A DNA stretch of 64,000 nucleotides from assembly GCF_003185895.1 (NCBI RefSeq), contig NZ_QHLY01000005.1, positions 1 through 64,000 of the forward strand. Direction: 5' to 3'. Source of the DNA: Cryobacterium arcticum. GTDB taxonomy: Bacteria > Actinomycetota > Actinomycetes > Actinomycetales > Microbacteriaceae. This document shows, one piece after another, positions 10,118-18,465 of the stretch; within the stretch, counting starts at the first letter, position 1, and each line of letters opens with the position of its first letter. Under the pieces are notes generated by a model. The model searched no databases. It was not told the DNA's origin and worked only from the letters and a program-made list of their open reading frames with translations. Position numbers and translations under genes: made by a program.

Positions 10118-11332
10118 CTACTCGGGCATACGGGCGAGGACGTAATGTTCGATCACGTGCTCGGCGATAGCCATCGAGGAGGTGGCGGCCGGAGACGGGG
10201 CGTTCCGGAGCAGGGTGACCGGGCCGACCTGGTCGACCGCGAAGTCGTCGAGGAGGGTGCCGTCGCGGCCCCAGGCCTGGGCGCGCACGCCCGCCGCGGT
10301 CTTCGTGGCGAGGTCGCTCATCTGCAGCTCGGGGATGAACCGGCGAGCCTTGCGGTAGTAGAGCGGTTTGACCAGCGAGCCGCTGATCTCGTCCAGGCCC
10401 ATACGCCAGTGCTGCCGGGCGAGCGCGCCGGCGCCGGGCCAACGCAGCGACTGCCAGGTGTCCCGGGGCGAGACGGCCAACCAGGAATAGCCCTCCCGGG
10501 CCAGGGCCGGCACCGCGTTGGGGCCCACGTGCACATCGTTGTGCACGCCGCGGGTGAAGTGCACACCGAGAAACGGGAACCTCGGGTCGGGCACCGGGTA
10601 GATCATGCCGCGCACCAGGTCGGTGCGCGCGGCCGCCAACGCCCAGTACTCACCGCGGAACGGCAGGATCTTCGGCGACGGGTCGGCGCCGACGAGCCGC
10701 GCCACCAGGTCGGACTGCAGGCCCGCGCAGGCGATCAGCCGGTCGAAGACCTGCTCGCCGGCGGGGGTGCGCACCCGCACCGTGCCCCGGTCGATCTGCA
10801 GGCCCACCACCTCCTGGCCGGTGCGGATGCTGCCACCGAGGCTGCGCACATCCTGCGCCATCGCCTCGGTGATCGCGGTGTAGTCGACCGCTGCGGTGCG
10901 GGGCGAGTGCACAGCGGCCACCCCCGCCGCATGCGGTTCGATCGCCCGGATGCGGTCGAGTCCGTCGAGCCGGGCCAGGTCGGGCACCCCGTTGGCCGTG
11001 GCGCGGCGTTCGATCTCGGCCAGAGCCGGCAGTTCAGAGGCGTCGACCGCCACCACCAGTTTGCCCAGCTCGCGGTAGGGCAGGCCCTTCTCGGCGCAGT
11101 AGTCGCGGATGGCGATGCGCCCCGCCGCGCACAGCCGGGCCTTGAGGGTGCCCGGCTGGTAGTACAGGCCGGCGTGCACCACCCCGGAGTTGCGCCCGGT
11201 CTGGTGGGCGGCGAGCCGCTCCTCCTTCTCGAACACCGTCACCTCGCCCAGGCCGCGGAGGAGCAGGGCGCGCGCCAGGGCGATCCCGACAATGCCGCCG
11301 CCGATGATCGCTATTCGCTCGCCCATCCCCAT
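10118..11332 (-). CDS. lhgO: L-2-hydroxyglutarate oxidase (LhgO-type FAD oxidoreductase)
   Basis: The 404-residue protein is a DAO-fold FAD enzyme that oxidises L-2-hydroxyglutarate to 2-oxoglutarate, passing electrons to the quinone pool or oxygen. The dinucleotide fold IIGGGIVGIALA lies at residues 9-20. Diagnostic family segments are HQTGRNSGVVHAGLYY (near 43-58), VDYTAITEAMA, FRGEYWAL, YPVPDPRFPFLGVHFTRG, and the C-terminal RAQAWGRDGTLLDDF. Two ATG codons (11332 and 11326) are possible starts. It is convergent with the phn-type operon and stands alone. The role is probably metabolite repair or use of 2-hydroxyglutarate as a carbon source. Confidence 0.93.
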   Translation of the reverse strand: MGMGERIAIIGGGIVGIALARALLLRGLGEVTVFEKEERLAAHQTGRNSGVVHAGLYYQPGTLKARLCAAGRIAIRDYCAEKGLPYRELGKLVVAVDASELPALAEIERRATANGVPDLARLDGLDRIRAIEPHAAGVAAVHSPRTAAVDYTAITEAMAQDVRSLGGSIRTGQEVVGLQIDRGTVRVRTPAGEQVFDRLIACAGLQSDLVARLVGADPSPKILPFRGEYWALAAARTDLVRGMIYPVPDPRFPFLGVHFTRGVHNDVHVGPNAVPALAREGYSWLAVSPRDTWQSLRWPGAGALARQHWRMGLDEISGSLVKPLYYRKARRFIPELQMSDLATKTAAGVRAQAWGRDGTLLDDFAVDQVGPVTLLRNAPSPAATSSMAIAEHVIEHYVLARMPE

Positions 11333-11665
11333 CCGTCCTGATGCCTTTGGTGCTCCGTGGCTCCGTCCGGCCGGGCTGCCTCGCCCTGCCGCATCGCCGT
11401 CGGGGATCTCCGCTTCGACGCCCGCACGGTGGCATCCTGCCCCCGGAACGGTGGCGCGGCAATGACTCGCCCGGCCGGGACTGAATACCCCACCACCCTG
11501 TCCTCACCAGTTGTGGCAAGTTTGTTGCGTCCCAGATCCCGCGAGAGCGGCACAACGGTCACCTCACGGCGGTGAGGCAGCCATACGACCGCTCTCGCGG
11601 GATGGCGGTGCGCGAACTGGGGATAAGTTCGGCGCGGCGACACGGTTACGGCGCATCCTCTCGGG
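11333..11665. other. 333-bp gene-free region upstream of the DUF559 gene
   Basis: No ORF here looks real. The region holds the divergent promoters of lhgO and the DUF559 gene and one copy of a 59-bp palindromic element (11542-11600) with extended arms: ATCCCGCGAGAGCGG at 11536-11550 is the exact reverse complement of 11589-11603. A second dyad (CCTCAC/GTGAGG, around 11562-11577) lies inside the loop. Confidence 0.7.
11542..11600. repeat. 59-bp palindromic element, copy 1
   Basis: It begins CGAGAGCGG and ends CCGCTCTCGCGG, with internal ACCT and GAGGCAGCC blocks. It aligns without gaps to two 59-bp copies at 12597-12655 and 12669-12727. The three copies flank the DUF559 gene. Confidence 0.75.
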
Positions 11666-12580
11666 GTGAAACGTCGAACCGAAATACCTGCAGCCCTGCG
11701 AGGGCGGGCATTCAGCCACCAGGAGGGTCTGGCCCAGGGCATCACACGGGCCCGGATGCGAGGCGACGACCTGGTCACACCGTTCCGCGGCATCCGCTCT
11801 CGGCCACTGGACCCGACGGACCCGCTCGCCCACATTCGCGCATACCTGCCCCATCTCAGTGCAGAGAAGTTCTTCAGCCATACCAGCGCGGCGTTAGTCC
11901 ACGGTTTGCCGTTGCCCATGCGCCTTGCCCAGGATCCGCGAGTACACGTCTCGACGACCCTGGCCGGATCGCGGCACGGTGGCCGCGGGGTGGTCGGGCA
12001 TCATGTGCACAGCGACCGCGTTCGAGTCGTGCAAGTAGGTGGACTGCCGGTGACAGCGCCGGTCGACACGTGGTGTCAGCTGTCTACCGTGTTGGAGTTG
12101 GACGCCCTGATCGAGGCAGGTGACGCGCTGGTACGGCGGAAACATCCGCTGGCGACGATGGATGAGCTGCGTGCTGGCGTGTCCCACTATGCCGGCCAAC
12201 GTGGGGCGAAAAAGTTGCGTGATGCGCTCGAGGCCGTGCGGCCCCGCACGGATTCAGCCAAGGAGACTGCGACCCGGCTCCTGATCGGGCGGGCCGGGCT
12301 GCCCGAACCGGAGGTCAACGGGGAGATCTTCGACCGGCTCGGCCGCAAGATCGCAACCGGAGATCTGGTTTTTCGTGAATATCGGCTGCTGGTGGAGTAC
12401 GACGGCGAACAGCACCGCACGGACGAGGAGCAGTATCACTGGGACGTGGACCGTCTCGACGCGATCAGGGAGGCCGGCTGGCGTGTCATCCGCATCAACA
12501 AGTCTCACCTGAGAATGTCGCCCTCGCCCGCCTTGCGGAAGATCACGACGGCTTTAGCCGCCGCAGGGTGGCGCCCGTGA
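11666..12580 (+). CDS. DUF559 (Vsr-like endonuclease-fold) protein with AbiEi-like N-terminus
   Basis: This is a 304-residue protein. The N-terminal third (LRGRAFSHQEGLAQGITRARMR...LVTPFRGIRS) resembles the winged helix of AbiEi-type antitoxins. The C-terminal 70 residues are a DUF559 domain with the PD-(D/E)XK/Vsr-like core EYRLLVEYDGEQHR (near 234-247) followed by WDVDRLDAIREAGWRVIRI. It may be a nicking or repair nuclease; many such genes are multicopy in Microbacteriaceae and lack a proven function. The GTG start is 66 bp after one 59-bp palindrome, and two more copies follow the stop. No toxin gene partner is seen. Confidence 0.85.
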   Translation: MKRRTEIPAALRGRAFSHQEGLAQGITRARMRGDDLVTPFRGIRSRPLDPTDPLAHIRAYLPHLSAEKFFSHTSAALVHGLPLPMRLAQDPRVHVSTTLAGSRHGGRGVVGHHVHSDRVRVVQVGGLPVTAPVDTWCQLSTVLELDALIEAGDALVRRKHPLATMDELRAGVSHYAGQRGAKKLRDALEAVRPRTDSAKETATRLLIGRAGLPEPEVNGEIFDRLGRKIATGDLVFREYRLLVEYDGEQHRTDEEQYHWDVDRLDAIREAGWRVIRINKSHLRMSPSPALRKITTALAAAGWRP

Positions 12581-12596
12581 GTGTGCACCGCGCTCA

Positions 12597-12655
12597 CGAA
12601 AGCGGTGGAGTGGTTACCTGAACCAGCCGAGGCAGCCCCACGGCCGCTCTCGCGG
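12597..12655. repeat. 59-bp palindromic element, copy 2
   Basis: It runs from CGAAAGCGG to CCGCTCTCGCGG, begins 17 bp after the DUF559 stop codon, and has the same length and orientation as copy 1. The block GAGGCAGCC is identical in the two. Confidence 0.75.
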
Positions 12656-12668
12656 AAGCTTCTGGTTG

Positions 12669-12727
12669 CGAAAGCGGTGCTGCGGCTGGCTCGAACAGCG
12701 GAGGTAGCCGCTTGGCCGCTTTCGCGG
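12669..12727. repeat. 59-bp palindromic element, copy 3
   Basis: It runs from CGAAAGCGG to CCGCTTTCGCGG, 13 bp after copy 2. The terminal inverted repeats (CGAAAGCGG / CCGCTTTCG) are perfect in this copy. The interior is more diverged, with GAGGTAGCC at the conserved position. Confidence 0.75.
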
Positions 12728-12800
12728 GGGAACGGGCGTTTGTGGGACGCGGGGGAACGGGCGCTTGTGGAGCGCGGGGGAAGGGGCGGTTACGGCGCCA
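12726..12800. repeat. 25-bp tandem repeat, three copies
   Basis: Three imperfect 25-base units start at 12726, 12751 and 12776. Each begins GGGGGAA and continues GGGCG or GGGCGG. The third unit runs across the stop codon of the SDR gene at 12790, so the last residues of that protein are encoded inside the repeat. Confidence 0.7.
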
Positions 12801-13731
12801 GGGGAAAGGGAGCGCCGACCAGGGCCTCGGTACCGGCGAAGAGCCGAGCGGCCACGGCGCGGTCGCGGGAGGTGCGGGTGGGGCGCTCCAACACCGGGGT
12901 GCCGCGGGTGAGAAAGCGCGGGCCGAAGTACTGGCCGCCGCGGGCATCCGGGTCGGTGGCGGCGCGCACGATCGACCATGCGCCGGCGTTCTTGCCCTGC
13001 GCGCCGATGAAGCCTTGCAGAGTGTCGACGAAACGCTTGCCGCGGGTCACCTCGTTCACTCCGCGGATGCCGGGGGTGAGCCCGGAGATCGAGTAGCCCG
13101 GATGCGCGACCAGGCTCTGCACCCCGCCCGGGCCGCCGAGGCCCGCCTCGCGCAGGCGCCGGTCGAGTTCGAAGCCGAACACCTGCATCGCGATCTTGGA
13201 CTGCGCGTAGGCCTTCCAGCTGTTGTAGGTGGTCTCCAGCTGCAGGTCGTCGAGCGCCGAGTCCAGCAGCCGGGTGATGATCGACCCGAGCGACACGACC
13301 CGGCTGCCGGGCGTCTGCTGCAGCACGGGAAGCACGAGGCTGGTGAGCAGGAAATGGCCGGTGAAGTTGGTGGCGAGCACCAGCTCGGTGCCGTCCAGGC
13401 TCACCGAACGGTCCACCGGCGGGTGCACAATGCCCGCGTTGAGGATGAGGCCGTGCAGCTGCGGAAGCTCCAGCATCCGTTCGGCGGCGGCGCGCACCGA
13501 CCCGAGGTCGGCCACGTCGAGCGTGAGGGTGGACACGGCGGCTCCCGGTACCCGGCCGCGGATCGCTGCGATCGCCGCGGCCGCCTTGACCGGGTTGCGG
13601 CAGGCCAGCACCACGTGGGCGCCGGCCGAGGCCAGCTGCTCGCTCGTGAAGTAGCCGAGGCCCGCGTTGGCGCCGGTCACGACGAAGGTGCGCCCGGACT
13701 GGTCCGGCAGCGCCCGCGGGTTCCAGCTCAC
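12790..13731 (-). CDS. SDR-family NAD(P)-dependent oxidoreductase
   Basis: This is a 313-residue short-chain dehydrogenase. The cofactor motif TGANAGLGYFTSEQLA (about 20-35) and the LNAG motif (LILNAGIVH) are present. The catalytic set reads Ser (VVSLGSI) and Tyr-Lys (YAQSKIAM, giving YxxxK). Length and the extended C-terminus resemble the retinol-dehydrogenase/WWOX-like SDRs. I start it at the GTG at 13731 because this overlaps the chorismate mutase stop by four bases (GTGA); a longer in-frame extension would run through that gene. The substrate cannot be read. Confidence 0.88.
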   Translation of the reverse strand: MSWNPRALPDQSGRTFVVTGANAGLGYFTSEQLASAGAHVVLACRNPVKAAAAIAAIRGRVPGAAVSTLTLDVADLGSVRAAAERMLELPQLHGLILNAGIVHPPVDRSVSLDGTELVLATNFTGHFLLTSLVLPVLQQTPGSRVVSLGSIITRLLDSALDDLQLETTYNSWKAYAQSKIAMQVFGFELDRRLREAGLGGPGGVQSLVAHPGYSISGLTPGIRGVNEVTRGKRFVDTLQGFIGAQGKNAGAWSIVRAATDPDARGGQYFGPRFLTRGTPVLERPTRTSRDRAVAARLFAGTEALVGAPFPLAP

Positions 13732-14159
13732 GCGGAAGCGGAGGGGTGGGCCGGGTCCACGGCCGGGTCGCCCACGACGGCCGCGGCGGCGGGGGTCTCG
13801 GCGGTCGACGGAGCGGCGGCGGCCTTGGCGGCATCCGTGGCACCGCCGGCGATCTTCTCGTGGTGGTGGATCACCTCGGCGATGATGAAGTTGAGGAACT
13901 TCTCCGCGAACGCCGGGTCGAGCCTGGCGTCTTCGGCCAGCCCGCGCAGGCGCTGGATCTGCAGGTACTCCCGCGCCGGGTCGGCCGGCGGCAGGCCGTG
14001 CTTGGCCTTGAGCCGACCCACGCTCTGGGTGAACTTGAACCGCTCGGCGAGCAGGTGGATGAGTGCGGCATCGATGTTGTCGATGCTCTGGCGAATGCCC
14101 TGCAACTCGTCGATCGCATCCTGCCCCGCGCCTGCGGGCAATTCCTCGTTTACAGCCAT
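13728..14159 (-). CDS. chorismate mutase (AroQ type)
   Basis: This 143-residue protein should convert chorismate to prephenate on the Phe/Tyr branch. The AroQ helical domain occupies residues 15-105: IRQSIDNIDAALIHLLAERFKFTQSVGRLKAKHGLPPADPAREYLQ..., with the paired Arg/Lys residues expected in the active site (Arg near 23, Arg40, Lys near 52). An Ala/Pro-rich tail of about 38 residues follows and looks disordered. There is no secretion signal, so it is the cytoplasmic form. It is coupled to the downstream SDR by a four-base overlap. Confidence 0.9.
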   Translation of the reverse strand: MAVNEELPAGAGQDAIDELQGIRQSIDNIDAALIHLLAERFKFTQSVGRLKAKHGLPPADPAREYLQIQRLRGLAEDARLDPAFAEKFLNFIIAEVIHHHEKIAGGATDAAKAAAAPSTAETPAAAAVVGDPAVDPAHPSASA

Positions 14160-14194
14160 GCACTTACGATATTGCACCGACCCGGATGCCCGGG

Positions 14195-14265
14195 CCGAGT
14201 TGCGCCGATACGGACGACATGCCCCCGCGCACCGGGGCAGCTCGTCCGGAGGTGGGCAACTCGGG
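14195..14265. repeat. 71-bp palindromic element with GAGTTGC/GCAACTC ends
   Basis: The ends CCGAGTTGC (14195-14203) and GCAACTCGGG (14256-14265) are inverted. The inside carries GGACGA.../...TCGTCC and the core TGCCCC/GGGGCA. End and core sequences match the elements at 4.0 kb and 25.9 kb. It lies between two minus-strand genes and may serve as a terminator for the EamA gene or as a repeat. Confidence 0.7.
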
Positions 14266-14281
14266 GGTTCAGACGGGCGGG

Positions 14282-15223
14282 TTAGGCCGGGCGCGGCGCT
14301 GGGAGGGGCAGGCGGATGCGTTTCTGGGTGAGCAGGATGCCGAGGAGCACCAGCACCGCGCCGACGGGTTCGTGCCAGGAGAAGGTCTCGGAGAGCACCA
14401 GCACCCCGAGGATCACGCCGACGACCGGGGTGACGTAGGTGACCGTCGACGCCGTGGTGGGGCCCCAGGCACGCAACACGTTGATGTTCCAGATGTAGGC
14501 GAAGCCGGTGCCGAGTGCGCCGAGGGTAAGCAGGCTGAGCACGATGGGCGTGGTCAGGGCCACCGGCTGCCAGGCCAGCACCGGGGTGAGCAGCAGCATC
14601 ACGGCGCCGGCCAGGCCGATGTTGAGGAAGGCGAAGGTGGTGCCGGTGATCGCCCGGCCGCTGAGGTACTTGCGGGTGTAGGCGAAGGTGAAGCCGTAGC
14701 AGAGCGCCGCGCCGAGGCAGGCGAGCTGGCCCCAGAGGTCGCCGGTGAGTTCGGTGTACTGCCAGGGCGCGATGATCACGATCACGCCGCCGATGCCGAT
14801 CAGCACCCCGATCACCTGGTCGCGGGCCAGCTTCTCCACCCGGAAGACCGCGGTGACCATGAGGGCGGTCATGATGGGCGTGACGGCGTTGTAGATGCTG
14901 GCCAGGCTCGACGAGACGTATTGCTCGGCCCAAGCGAACAGCAGGTGCGGGATGACGCAGCCGCTGATCGCGATCACCAGGAAGTGCAGCCAGACGATGC
15001 CCTCGCGCGGCAGCACAGGGCCGCCGTTCACCCGGGGCCGGGTGACGAGCACGATCAGGCCCAGGGTGAGACCGCCGAGCACCAGCCGGGACCACGCCAC
15101 CTGGCCGAAACTCACCCCGTCGAGGGCGATTTTCATGAATAGGAAGCTGGCACCCCAGACCAGGCCCATGCCCAGGAATTGCAGGGCGACCAGGGGGCTC
15201 TTGGGGGTCGTAACGTCACTCAC
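14282..15223 (-). CDS. EamA/DMT-family transporter
   Basis: This is a 313-residue drug/metabolite transporter with ten predicted transmembrane segments arranged as two five-helix EamA repeats (first starts LQFLGMGLVWGASFLFMKIALDGV, second near LACLGAALCYGFTFAY). Such proteins export amino acids or metabolites. GTG at 15223 is used; TCG-GGG upstream is a weak ribosome site. It stands alone between two palindromic intergenic stretches. Substrate unknown. Confidence 0.9.
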   Translation of the reverse strand: MSDVTTPKSPLVALQFLGMGLVWGASFLFMKIALDGVSFGQVAWSRLVLGGLTLGLIVLVTRPRVNGGPVLPREGIVWLHFLVIAISGCVIPHLLFAWAEQYVSSSLASIYNAVTPIMTALMVTAVFRVEKLARDQVIGVLIGIGGVIVIIAPWQYTELTGDLWGQLACLGAALCYGFTFAYTRKYLSGRAITGTTFAFLNIGLAGAVMLLLTPVLAWQPVALTTPIVLSLLTLGALGTGFAYIWNINVLRAWGPTTASTVTYVTPVVGVILGVLVLSETFSWHEPVGAVLVLLGILLTQKRIRLPLPAPRPA

Positions 15224-15344
15224 CTGCCGACCCTAGCCCAGCCGGAACGGGCCGCGGAGCCGCGCGGGCCGTCTCCGACCGTGATGTCTGAAAATCGCGG
15301 TGGATTGGCCGGAATCAGGCGGGCGCCGAGACCGGATGCCGGGA

Positions 15345-16007
15345 TCAGGACGGACTGACGCGACGCGGAGCCCGCGGGTTGCGGTACTCCACCGAGGTAC
15401 CGGTGTGGGTCTCGAGCCGCTTGTGCAGCCCGGCCTGCACGACGGGCCATTCGTCGGCGAGCACCGAGTAGACGGCGGTGTCGCGCCAGGAGCCATCCGC
15501 TCGGCGCTGCACCCGCCGGTTGATGCCCTCGAATTGCGCACCGATGCCGAGGATCGCGGCGCGGGAGCGGGAGTTGAGCACGTCGGCCTGGATCTTGACC
15601 CGGCCGAAGCCGTGGTCGAAGGCGACACCGAGCATCAACAGTTTGGTCTCGGGGTTCACCGCGGTACCCCAGACCTGCGGCGCGTAGGCGGTCCAGCCCA
15701 GGTGCAGCGCCTCGTTGGGCAGGTCGATGTCACCCAAGGTGGATGTGCCCACTAGGTCGCCGGCATGTGGGCCGGAGACCACGCGCACGGCGTAGGGGAA
15801 GGCATCCCACTGGTAATACTTCTCGGCGAACGCCACGAAGGTGTCGAGGTCGGCCGGCAGGCTGTGCGGGCCGCCGCCGTAGCCACCGGCGAACACGGCC
15901 GGATGCGCGATGGCGCGATGCAGTTCCGGCAGGTGGGCGCGGCTGAGCCGCTCGAGGCTCACGAAGCGTCCGGTGAGGAGCCTAGCGTCAGGTAGGTGAG
16001 CGGTCAC
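15345..16007 (-). CDS. GNAT-family N-acetyltransferase (RimJ/RimL-like)
   Basis: The 220-residue protein follows the RimJ/RimL pattern of acetyl-CoA-dependent transferases: GRFVSLERLSRAHLPELHRA near the N-terminus, then VSGPHAGDLVGTSTLGDIDLPNEALHLGW and TAVNPETKLLMLGVAFDHGFGRVKIQADVLNSRSRAAILGIGAQFEG, which holds the acetyl-CoA loop and a typical C-terminal helix. The GTG start has GGAGA upstream. It probably acetylates a small molecule or a protein N-terminus; the target is not readable. Confidence 0.87.
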   Translation of the reverse strand: MTAHLPDARLLTGRFVSLERLSRAHLPELHRAIAHPAVFAGGYGGGPHSLPADLDTFVAFAEKYYQWDAFPYAVRVVSGPHAGDLVGTSTLGDIDLPNEALHLGWTAYAPQVWGTAVNPETKLLMLGVAFDHGFGRVKIQADVLNSRSRAAILGIGAQFEGINRRVQRRADGSWRDTAVYSVLADEWPVVQAGLHKRLETHTGTSVEYRNPRAPRRVSPS

Positions 16008-16022
16008 AGAGATTCTCCGTTC

Positions 16023-16083
16023 GCCGAGCTGTGAGCTAAGCCCCGAAAATGGCAGTTTTCTGGTGCTTAGCTCACGGCTCGCG
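16023..16083. repeat. 61-bp palindrome (AGCTAAGC family), copy 1
   Basis: The left arm 16025-16049 pairs with 16056-16081 with about two mismatches and one bulge. Its core is GAGCTAAGC.../...GCTTAGCTC around a short GGCAG loop flanked by AAAA/TTTT. It lies between the GNAT start and the purA stop. A related element follows DUF3151 in the opposite orientation. Confidence 0.8.
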
Positions 16084-16095
16084 TGCCGTGCGGCT

Positions 16096-17382
16096 TTAGT
16101 CGATCAGGTCGTGGCGCGTGAGGATCGCTTCGCGGTCGGGGCCGACGCCGATCGCGGAGATGCGGGCGCCGCTCATGGCCTCGAGGGCGAGCACGTAGTC
16201 CTGCGCGTTCTGGGGCAGGTCCTCGAAGGTGCGCACGTGGGTGATGTCCTCGGTCCAGCCGGGGAACTCCTCGTAGACGGGCTTGGCGTGGTGGAAGTCG
16301 GACTGGGAGACCGGCACCTCGTCGTAGCGCACGCCGTCGACCTCATAGGCGACGCAGACCGGGATGGTCTCCAAGCCCGTGAGCACGTCGAGCTTGGTGA
16401 GCACGAAGTCGGTGACACCGTTGATGCGCGCCGTGTACCGGGCGATCGGGGCGTCGTACCAGCCACAGCGGCGCGGGCGGCCGGTGGTGGTGCCGAACTC
16501 GAAGCCCTTGGCGCGCAGGAACTCGCCGGACTCGTCGAAGAGCTCGGTGGGGAACGGACCGGCGCCGACGCGAGTGGTGTACGCCTTGACGACCGCGATG
16601 ATGCGGTCGATGCGGTTCGGGCCGATGCCGGAACCGGTCACGGCGCCGCCGGAGGTGGCGTTCGACGACGTGACGAACGGGTAGGTGCCGTGGTCGACAT
16701 CCAGCATGGTGGCCTGGCCGCCCTCGAACAGAACGGTCTTGCCGTCGGTGAGGGCCTGGTGCAGCAGCAGCGCGGTGTCGGCGACCATGGGGCGCAGGCG
16801 CTCCGCGTAGCTGAGCAGGTCGTCGACGATCTCGTCGACGGTGATGGCGCGGCGGTTGTAGACCTTGACCAGCATGTGGTTCTTCTGGCCGAGCGCGCCT
16901 TCCACCTTCTGGCGAAGGATGTTCTCGTCGAACAGGTCCTGGATGCGGATGCCCACGCGGTTGATCTTGTCGGCGTACGTGGGGCCGATGCCGCGCCCGG
17001 TGGTGCCGATCTGGCGCTTGCCCAGGAACCGCTCGGTGACCTTGTCCATGGTGCGGTGGTACTGGGTGATGACGTGGGCGTTGGCGCTGACGCGCAGCTT
17101 CGAGACGTCAACGCCGCGGGAGATCAGCGCGTCGAGTTCTTCAAAGAGCACCTCGATGTCGACGACGACGCCGTTGGCGATGATCGGGGTGACGCCGGGG
17201 GTGAGAATGCCGGAGGGCAGCAGGTGCAGCGCGTACTTCTCGTTGCCGACGACCACGGTGTGGCCGGCGTTATTACCGCCGTTGAATTTCACAACGTAGT
17301 CGACGCGGCTGCCGAGGAGGTCGGTGGCCTTGCCCTTACCTTCGTCGCCCCACTGGGCGCCGATCAGAACGATGGCTGGCAT
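16096..17382 (-). CDS. purA: adenylosuccinate synthetase
   Basis: PurA joins IMP and aspartate with GTP to make adenylosuccinate, the first committed step to AMP. The 428-residue length is normal. The P-loop variant [11 protein letters not shown] lies at residues 8-18, followed by HTVVVG, the IMP loop [14 protein letters not shown] (near 129-142), [12 protein letters not shown], and the aspartate-binding segment [13 protein letters not shown]. It ends one stop codon plus three bases before nothing else on its strand and is preceded by DUF3151, whose stop is three bases from... the purA start lies just upstream of that gene's end on the same strand, so the two are probably cotranscribed in the order DUF3151, purA. 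Confidence 0.97.
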   Translation of the reverse strand: MPAIVLIGAQWGDEGKGKATDLLGSRVDYVVKFNGGNNAGHTVVVGNEKYALHLLPSGILTPGVTPIIANGVVVDIEVLFEELDALISRGVDVSKLRVSANAHVITQYHRTMDKVTERFLGKRQIGTTGRGIGPTYADKINRVGIRIQDLFDENILRQKVEGALGQKNHMLVKVYNRRAITVDEIVDDLLSYAERLRPMVADTALLLHQALTDGKTVLFEGGQATMLDVDHGTYPFVTSSNATSGGAVTGSGIGPNRIDRIIAVVKAYTTRVGAGPFPTELFDESGEFLRAKGFEFGTTTGRPRRCGWYDAPIARYTARINGVTDFVLTKLDVLTGLETIPVCVAYEVDGVRYDEVPVSQSDFHHAKPVYEEFPGWTEDITHVRTFEDLPQNAQDYVLALEAMSGARISAIGVGPDREAILTRHDLID

Positions 17383-17385
17383 GGC

Positions 17386-17904
17386 TTAGTTTTCTCCTTG
17401 GATAAAGAAAGCGGCGGTCGGCGGGGCCGGGTCGACGTCGGGCGAGACGGCGGGCTGGATCGCGGGGAACATCTGGGTCTCGGTGTGCTGGGAGCGCAGC
17501 CGGGTGATGACGGTGGGGTCTGACCCGTCGAGGAAGACGGTGAGGCGCTCGAACTCGTCGGTCTCGCCGATCTCGGCGGCGGCGCGGCGCAGAGCGAACA
17601 GGGCGCGCAGCACACCGCGGTTGGGTTCGTGCGACCACGGAATCGGGCCTTGGCCCTTCCAGCCGGCCTTGCGCAGCGCATCGAGGCCACGGTGGTAGCC
17701 CACGCGGGCATAGGCGTAGGCCTCGAGCAGGCGACCCTGGCTGTGCGTGTAGTCGGCGAGCGCCGCCCACGCCAGCGAAGACTTCGGATGCGCCGCCACG
17801 ACGGTGGCAATCTCCTGCGTCGCGGTTCGGTTCAGCGCCTCAATCACCTCCGGTTCCGCGGGTAGGAGGGTCTCGGGCTGTTCGATCAGATTTGCGCCGG
17901 TCAC
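17386..17904 (-). CDS. DUF3151 family protein
   Basis: This 172-residue cytoplasmic protein belongs to DUF3151, found next to purine or central-metabolism genes in actinobacteria, with no proven function. The conserved core reads AWAALADYTHSQGRLLEAYAYARVGYHRGLDALRKAGWKGQGPIPWSHEPNRGVLRALFALRRAAA, a TPR-like helical layout. The GTG start at 17904 fits the family length. It precedes purA on the same strand with only three bases between stop and start, so expression is probably joint. Confidence 0.88.
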   Translation of the reverse strand: MTGANLIEQPETLLPAEPEVIEALNRTATQEIATVVAAHPKSSLAWAALADYTHSQGRLLEAYAYARVGYHRGLDALRKAGWKGQGPIPWSHEPNRGVLRALFALRRAAAEIGETDEFERLTVFLDGSDPTVITRLRSQHTETQMFPAIQPAVSPDVDPAPPTAAFFIQGEN

Positions 17905-17936
17905 ACTAGATACTACCGCGACCCGCGATTCAGGCC

Positions 17937-17997
17937 CGCGAGCCGTGAGCTGAGCACCGAAAAACTCGGAATCCTGGGGCTTAGGTCACAGCTCGCG
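17937..17997. repeat. 61-bp palindrome (AGCTAAGC family), copy 2
   Basis: The arms CGCGAGCCGTGAGCTGAGC (from 17937) and GCTTAGGTCACAGCTCGCG (to 17997) are inverted with a few mismatches. Its left arm matches the reverse complement of the right arm of the copy at 16023-16083, so the two copies flank DUF3151-purA in opposite orientation. Confidence 0.75.
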
Positions 17998-18018
17998 AGG
18001 GGGGGCAGGCGAGGGGGG

Positions 18019-18456
18019 TCAGGCGCGGGCGATGACTCCGCGGGCGAAGTTGGCGCGGTTCTGCAGTTCGAAGAGCTGGTTGGTGCGGCTGCCGTGGGAG
18101 AGTTCGGCGGACTGGTAGCTGAACGCGCCGTTCGTCACCGAGATCTGCATGAATCCGCTGATGCGGGTCTCCTTCACCAGGAGGAAGAGCAGGCCGAGGA
18201 AGAAGAAAAAGAAACCGATGATGGCCAGCACAATGGCCCAGGCCGGGATGAACCGTTCCTCCCGGGTCATGTCAGTGACGAAGATCTGGGTGCCCCGCAG
18301 CGGGGCGGTGCCGGCCGGGGTGACCAGCCAGTGCTCGCTGATGCTGATGTCGCCGAACTGCACGAGAGTGGGTTCCTGCGCGGCCGGCGCCCAGCCTGGC
18401 GGCAGGGCTGCGGATGCGGCGGCGTCGATCGGTCCGGACGGTTCCAGTGCGCTCAT
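18019..18456 (-). CDS. small membrane protein of unknown function
   Basis: This is a 145-residue protein with a proline/alanine-rich N-terminus and then a beta-rich stretch (VQFGDISISEHWLVTPAGTAPLRGTQIFVTD). One strong hydrophobic segment (AWAIVLAIIGFFFFFLGLLFLLV, about 73-95) follows, then another beta-rich stretch ending FELQNRANFARGVIARA. It could be a membrane-split PH-like domain. It is followed on its strand by nothing close, and its start is nine bases downstream of the TetR stop, so it may be cotranscribed with that regulator. Confidence 0.75.
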   Translation of the reverse strand: MSALEPSGPIDAAASAALPPGWAPAAQEPTLVQFGDISISEHWLVTPAGTAPLRGTQIFVTDMTREERFIPAWAIVLAIIGFFFFFLGLLFLLVKETRISGFMQISVTNGAFSYQSAELSHGSRTNQLFELQNRANFARGVIARA

Positions 18457-18465
18457 GTCCGGAGC

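Noticed and set aside
11666-12580. Abi-type toxin-antitoxin pair
   Set aside because: The AbiEi-like N-terminus is present, but no AbiEii nucleotidyltransferase toxin gene is adjacent. A DUF559 nuclease-like protein is the better call.
12614-13843. Arg/Pro-rich frame overlapping the SDR gene
   Set aside because: The SDR catalytic and cofactor motifs lie in another frame of the same strand. This one is a shadow.
16063-17523. 486-residue open frame antisense to purA
   Set aside because: PurA has all its motifs on the minus strand. The plus-strand frame is low-complexity and has no ribosome site.
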